Shown piece by piece: positions 29,672 through 32,953 of a stretch of 32,953 bases of DNA; within the stretch, counting starts at the first letter, position 1, and the number at the start of each line of letters is the position of its first letter. The translations under genes and the position numbers were made by a program. Under the pieces are notes generated by a model. That model saw nothing but the letters and a program-made list of their open reading frames with translations. It was not told the origin of the DNA and searched no databases. This DNA is from Thauera sp. (GTDB taxonomy: Bacteria > Pseudomonadota > Gammaproteobacteria > Burkholderiales > Rhodocyclaceae), in assembly GCA_030603925.1 (NCBI GenBank), contig JAUVWV010000006.1, forward strand, positions 1 through 32,953, given 5' to 3'.

Positions 29672-31324
29672 ATGAGCGCACCGCAATCGTCGCCTTACGA
29701 GCATGGCCTGCAACGCAACGCCGCCAATTACGTACCGCTCACGCCGCTGAGCTTTCTCGAGCGCAGCGCCTACGTTTATCCCGAGCGTAGTGCCGTGCTC
29801 CACGGCGCGCGGCGCTACACCTGGCGCGAGGTGCTGGAGCGCAGCCGCCGCCTGGCCTCGGCCCTGCGCCAGCTGGGCGTGCAGCGCAAGGACACGGTGG
29901 CGGTGGTGCTCAACAACACGCCGGAGATGTACGAATGCCATTTCGGCATTCCCGCCTGCGGCGCGGTGGCCAACACCATCAATACCCGGCTCGACGCGGA
30001 AACCATCGCCTTCATCCTGAACCACGGTGAAGCCAGGGTGCTGATCACCGACCGCGAGTACTCGCGCACGGTCGCGAAGGCCATCGAACTGGCCGGCCGG
30101 CAGGACATGATCGTGATCGACGTCGACGACCCGGAGTACAGCGGCCCGGGCGAGCGCGTCGGGCGCATGGACTACGAAGCCCTGCTGCAACTCGGCAGTC
30201 GGGACTTCGCCTTCGAGACGCCGGTCGACGAGTGGGACGCCATCTCGCTCAACTACACCTCGGGCACCACCGGCAACCCCAAGGGCGTGGTGTATCACCA
30301 CCGCGGCGCCTACCTCAACGCGCTGAGCAACATCGTGTCCTGGGGCATGCCGCCGCATGCGGTCTATCTGTGGACCCTGCCGATGTTCCACTGCAACGGC
30401 TGGTGCTTCGCATGGACCATGGCGGCCAATGCCGGCGTGAACGTCTGCCTGCGCCGGGTCGATCCGCGCCTGATCTTCGAGGCGATCCGCGCGCACGGTG
30501 TCACGCACTATTGCGGCGCGCCCATCGTGCATTCGATGCTGGCCAATGCGCCGGCCGAATGGCGCAAAGGCATCGACCACAAGGTGTACGGCCTGGTGGC
30601 CGCGGCCCCGCCCCCGGCGGCGGTGATCGAGGGCATGGCAAAGATCGGCTTCGACATCACCCACGTGTATGGCCTCACCGAAACCTACGGTCCCGCCTCG
30701 GTATGTGCCAAGCACGATGAATGGAACGCGCTGCCGCTGGCCGAGCAGGTGGCGAAGAACGGCCGCCAGGGGGTGCGCTATCACGCCCAGGAGGCGATCA
30801 CGGTGATCGACCCGCAGACCATGCAGCCGGTGCCGTGGGACGGCGAGACCATGGGTGAGATCATGTTCCGCGGCAACCTGGTGATGAAGGGTTACCTGAA
30901 GAACGAGAAGGCCACCGCAGAGGCCTTTGCCGACGGCTGGTACCACACCGGCGATCTGGCGGTGATGCAGCCGGACGGCTATGTGAAGATCAAGGACCGC
31001 TCCAAGGACATCATCATTTCCGGCGGGGAAAACATCTCGTCCATCGAGGTCGAGGATGCGCTCTACAAGCATCCCGCGGTGATGGCCGCGGCGGTGGTGG
31101 CCGCACCCGACGAGAAGTGGGGCGAGGTGCCGTGCGCCTTTGTCGAGCTCAAGGAGGGCGCCAGCGCCAGCGCCGAGGAGATCGCGGCGCACTGCAGGCA
31201 GCACCTGGCCGGCTTCAAGGTGCCGAAGAAGATCGTCTTCGCCGAACTGCCGAAGACCTCCACTGGCAAGATCCAGAAGTTCGTGCTGCGCGAGCGGGCG
31301 CGCTCGACCGCCGCAATCGAGTGA
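29672..31324 (+). CDS. acyl-CoA synthetase (AMP-forming, medium- or long-chain type)
   Basis: The protein is 550 residues. ANL-superfamily motifs are complete: P-loop YTSGTTGNPKGVVYHHRG (about residues 190-207), VYGLTETYGP (A5), the A7/A8 region GWYHTGDLAVMQPDGYVKIKDRSKDIIISGGENISSIEVE, and the catalytic lysine in TSTGKIQKFVLRE near the C terminus. It activates a carboxylic acid with ATP and joins it to CoA. Overall style resembles AlkK/DmdB-type ligases for medium-chain or methylthio-acids, but the substrate cannot be set from motifs. The ATG at 29672 has GTGGAG seven bases upstream and is the family start. It is followed by a crotonase-fold gene 99 bases on. Confidence 0.9.
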   Translation: MSAPQSSPYEHGLQRNAANYVPLTPLSFLERSAYVYPERSAVLHGARRYTWREVLERSRRLASALRQLGVQRKDTVAVVLNNTPEMYECHFGIPACGAVANTINTRLDAETIAFILNHGEARVLITDREYSRTVAKAIELAGRQDMIVIDVDDPEYSGPGERVGRMDYEALLQLGSRDFAFETPVDEWDAISLNYTSGTTGNPKGVVYHHRGAYLNALSNIVSWGMPPHAVYLWTLPMFHCNGWCFAWTMAANAGVNVCLRRVDPRLIFEAIRAHGVTHYCGAPIVHSMLANAPAEWRKGIDHKVYGLVAAAPPPAAVIEGMAKIGFDITHVYGLTETYGPASVCAKHDEWNALPLAEQVAKNGRQGVRYHAQEAITVIDPQTMQPVPWDGETMGEIMFRGNLVMKGYLKNEKATAEAFADGWYHTGDLAVMQPDGYVKIKDRSKDIIISGGENISSIEVEDALYKHPAVMAAAVVAAPDEKWGEVPCAFVELKEGASASAEEIAAHCRQHLAGFKVPKKIVFAELPKTSTGKIQKFVLRERARSTAAIE

Positions 31325-31389
31325 TCCGCGCTCGGAAACGGGCTGCGGAGGTGACCACGGCTACCGGGCGCGCTACCATGTTCGTCAGG

Positions 31390-31406
31390 TTGACGTGCAC
31401 GTAAAC
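31390..31406 (+). promoter_or_regulatory. palindromic operator candidate before the crotonase-fold gene
   Basis: TTGACGT-GC-ACGTAAAC has a perfect ten-base core, ACGTGCACGT, and near-symmetric flanks. It lies 17 bases before the ATG, just downstream of a possible -10 TACCAT. From memory it resembles operators of MerR-type LiuR regulators of acyl-CoA catabolism; that match is unverified. Confidence 0.4.
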
Positions 31407-31423
31407 AAAACAGGAGGAGACCG

Positions 31424-32224
31424 ATGAGCGCCGTACCCGATGCTGCCGACCAACCCATGCTGCTGCGCCGTGACGAAGGCGGCGTGGCCTGGCTGACGCT
31501 GAACCGCCCGGGTCAGTTCAACGCGCTGTCGAAGGCGATGCTGGAGAACCTCATCGCCGCGATCGACGAGATCGCCGCCGACCGCAGCGTGCGCGTGGTG
31601 GTGTTGTCCGGGGAAGGCAAGGCCTTCTGCGCCGGGCACGACCTGAAGGAGATGCGCGGCAACCACAACCTGGCCTTTCAGCAGGAACTCTTCCGCCTGT
31701 GCGGCAAGTTCATGATGAAGCTCACCGAACTGCCGCAACCGGTGATCGCCCGGGTGCATGGCATCGCCACCGCGGCGGGCTGCCAACTTGTGTCGATGTG
31801 CGACCTCGCGGTGGCCGCGGATGTGGCCCGCTTCGCCGTGTCGGGCATCAATGTCGGCCTGTTCTGCGCCACGCCGAGCGTGGGGCTGTCGCGCAACATG
31901 GGGCGCAAGCAGGCCTTCGAGATGCTGGTGACGGGCGACTTCATCGACGCGGCCGAGGCGCAACGGCGTGGCCTGATCAACCGCGTGGTGCCGCTCGAGC
32001 AACTCGACGAGGAAGTCGGGCGGCTGGCCACCGCGGTGGTCGCCAAGTCGCCGCTGGCCATCCAGATGGGCAAGCAGATGTTCTACAAGCAGCTCGAGAT
32101 GGGACTGGACGCCGCCTACCAGATGGCGGCCGAGACCATGGCCTGCAACATGATGAGCGAAGACGCCGCGGAGGGCATCGATGCCTTCATCGCCAAGCGC
32201 AAGCCGGCGTGGCGCGGCAAGTGA
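31424..32224 (+). CDS. enoyl-CoA hydratase/isomerase family (crotonase-fold) protein, ECHDC3-like
   Basis: The protein is 266 residues. The crotonase fold is clear: GVAWLTLNRPGQFNALSKAML, the oxyanion-hole block GKAFCAGHDLKEM, HGIATAAGCQLVSMCDLAVAA, and FEMLVTGDFIDAAEAQRRGLINRVVP. The two catalytic glutamates of classic hydratase (E144 and E164 in rat) are replaced: GCQLVSMCD has Gln (Q121) and RFAVSGINVG has Gly (G141). The oxyanion hole is kept, so CoA-ester binding is likely but ordinary hydration is doubtful; other chemistry of the fold or a binding role is possible. A strong AGGAGGAG precedes the ATG. The closely placed acyl-CoA synthetase gene suggests a shared acyl-CoA pathway. Confidence 0.88.
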   Translation: MSAVPDAADQPMLLRRDEGGVAWLTLNRPGQFNALSKAMLENLIAAIDEIAADRSVRVVVLSGEGKAFCAGHDLKEMRGNHNLAFQQELFRLCGKFMMKLTELPQPVIARVHGIATAAGCQLVSMCDLAVAADVARFAVSGINVGLFCATPSVGLSRNMGRKQAFEMLVTGDFIDAAEAQRRGLINRVVPLEQLDEEVGRLATAVVAKSPLAIQMGKQMFYKQLEMGLDAAYQMAAETMACNMMSEDAAEGIDAFIAKRKPAWRGK

Positions 32225-32240
32225 GCCGCCCGACGGCGGC

Positions 32241-32953
32241 GTGCTGATCGACACCCACTGTCATCTGGACGCCGCCGAGTTCGACGCCGACCGCGCCGCG
32301 GTGCTGGCCGCGGCACGGTCGGCCGGCGTGCGTGGCATCGTGCTGCCGGCAGTCGATGTGGCGAGTTTCGCGCGCGTGGCGGCGCTGGCTGCGGCCCATG
32401 CGGAGATTCGCCCCGCCTACGGCATCCATCCGCTGTATGTGGACCGCGCCGCCGAGGCCGACCTGGCGCGTCTGGCGGACTGCCTCGCCACGCACGACGA
32501 TGCGGTGGCGGTCGGCGAGATCGGTCTGGACAACTACGTGCAGGATGCCGATCCGCAGCGTCAGGAGCACTTCTTCATCGAACAGCTCAGGCTTGCGCGC
32601 GCTTTCGATCTGCCGGTGATCCTGCACATCCGCCGCGCGCAGGATGCGGTGCTCAAGCAGTTGCGCCGCATTCCCGTGCCGGGCGGCATCGCCCACGCCT
32701 TCAATGGCAGCCGCCAGCAAGCGGACGCCTTCATCGCGTTGGGATTCAAGCTCGGTTTCGGCGGTGCGATGAGCTTCGAGGGTTCGCGCCGCATCCGCGA
32801 ACTGGCCGCCACGCTGCCGCTGGAGGCCATCGTGCTGGAGACCGACGCGCCGGACATGGCGCCGGCCTGGGGGCAGGGGCGGCGCAATGAACCGGCCAAT
32901 CTGGCGCGTTATGCGCAACTGCTGGCAGCGCTGCGCGGCCTGGATGCAGACGC
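32241..32953 (+). CDS. TatD-family metal-dependent hydrolase (truncated by window edge)
   Basis: The GTG at 32241 opens 237 codons that run off the window, so the ORF track lacks it. TatD-family ligands are in order: the HxH in IDTHCHLDAAEFD, the glutamate in AVGEIGLDNY, HIRRAQDAV, HAFNGSRQQADAFI, and the aspartate in VLETDAPDMAP. Only the last 20 or so residues should be missing, since relatives are near 260 residues. Family members are metal-dependent nucleases or deacylases such as TatD and YcfH; this looks more like the YcfH type. It begins 16 bases after the crotonase-fold gene, so cotranscription is likely. No strong Shine-Dalgarno sequence precedes the GTG, but homology begins exactly there. 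Confidence 0.88.
   Translation, partial: MLIDTHCHLDAAEFDADRAAVLAAARSAGVRGIVLPAVDVASFARVAALAAAHAEIRPAYGIHPLYVDRAAEADLARLADCLATHDDAVAVGEIGLDNYVQDADPQRQEHFFIEQLRLARAFDLPVILHIRRAQDAVLKQLRRIPVPGGIAHAFNGSRQQADAFIALGFKLGFGGAMSFEGSRRIRELAATLPLEAIVLETDAPDMAPAWGQGRRNEPANLARYAQLLAALRGLDAD

Overview
The window is a gene-dense, roughly two-thirds GC chromosomal segment. It carries housekeeping genes and has no rRNA, tRNA, CRISPR array, integrase or transposase gene. Gene content and protein style suggest a betaproteobacterium of the Thauera/Azoarcus kind (Rhodocyclales). That placement is inference from memory, not a database result.

Layout. (1) 1-2.7 kb: the 5' end of bioA on the minus strand, divergent from yaaA, an M14 zinc carboxypeptidase and a small orphan gene with a good promoter. 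(2) 2.7-9.3 kb, minus strand: a DEAD-box RNA helicase behind a cold-shock protein gene, a DUF4332 helix-hairpin-helix protein, and mfd. (3) 9.4-14.9 kb, minus strand: an SprA-type putative metalloprotease, an alpha/beta hydrolase-fold protein without the usual catalytic serine motif, the complete AmmeMemoRadiSam trio (amrB, amrA, amrS) and a MgtC/DUF4010 membrane protein. A short element with inverted ends lies between amrA and amrS. (4) 15.1-17.3 kb, plus strand: ispD and ispF of the MEP isoprenoid pathway, then a PEGA/DUF1566 lipoprotein. (5) 17.4-19.8 kb, minus strand: a host-attachment-family protein, then an EamA transporter coupled to an MtfA-type peptidase. (6) 20.1-26.1 kb: relA, ppk1 and ppx, an alarmone/polyphosphate locus with REP arrays on both sides of relA. 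(7) 26.1-29.6 kb: an MlaE-MlaF-MlaD-type lipid ABC transporter with a PqiC-like lipoprotein, running on from ppx. (8) 29.7 kb to the end: an acyl-CoA synthetase, a crotonase-fold protein lacking both catalytic glutamates, and a truncated TatD-family hydrolase.

How the genes work together. RelA makes (p)ppGpp, Ppk1 makes polyphosphate and Ppx degrades it; in E. coli (p)ppGpp inhibits Ppx, so the neighbours form a coherent starvation circuit. The cold-shock protein and helicase form a cold/RNA-structure pair. The ABC genes look like one envelope lipid-trafficking operon.

No wholly new multi-gene system stands out. The observations most worth following are: two copies of a small palindromic-ended element just upstream of amrS and ispD, sharing one orientation relative to those genes; REP units whose stems covary and one of which supplies the relA stop codon; probable leaderless starts for ispD and relA; and two enzyme-fold proteins with altered active sites. 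No intergenic stretch exceeds about 300 bases. The longest, before relA (about 295 bases), is mostly REP sequence.
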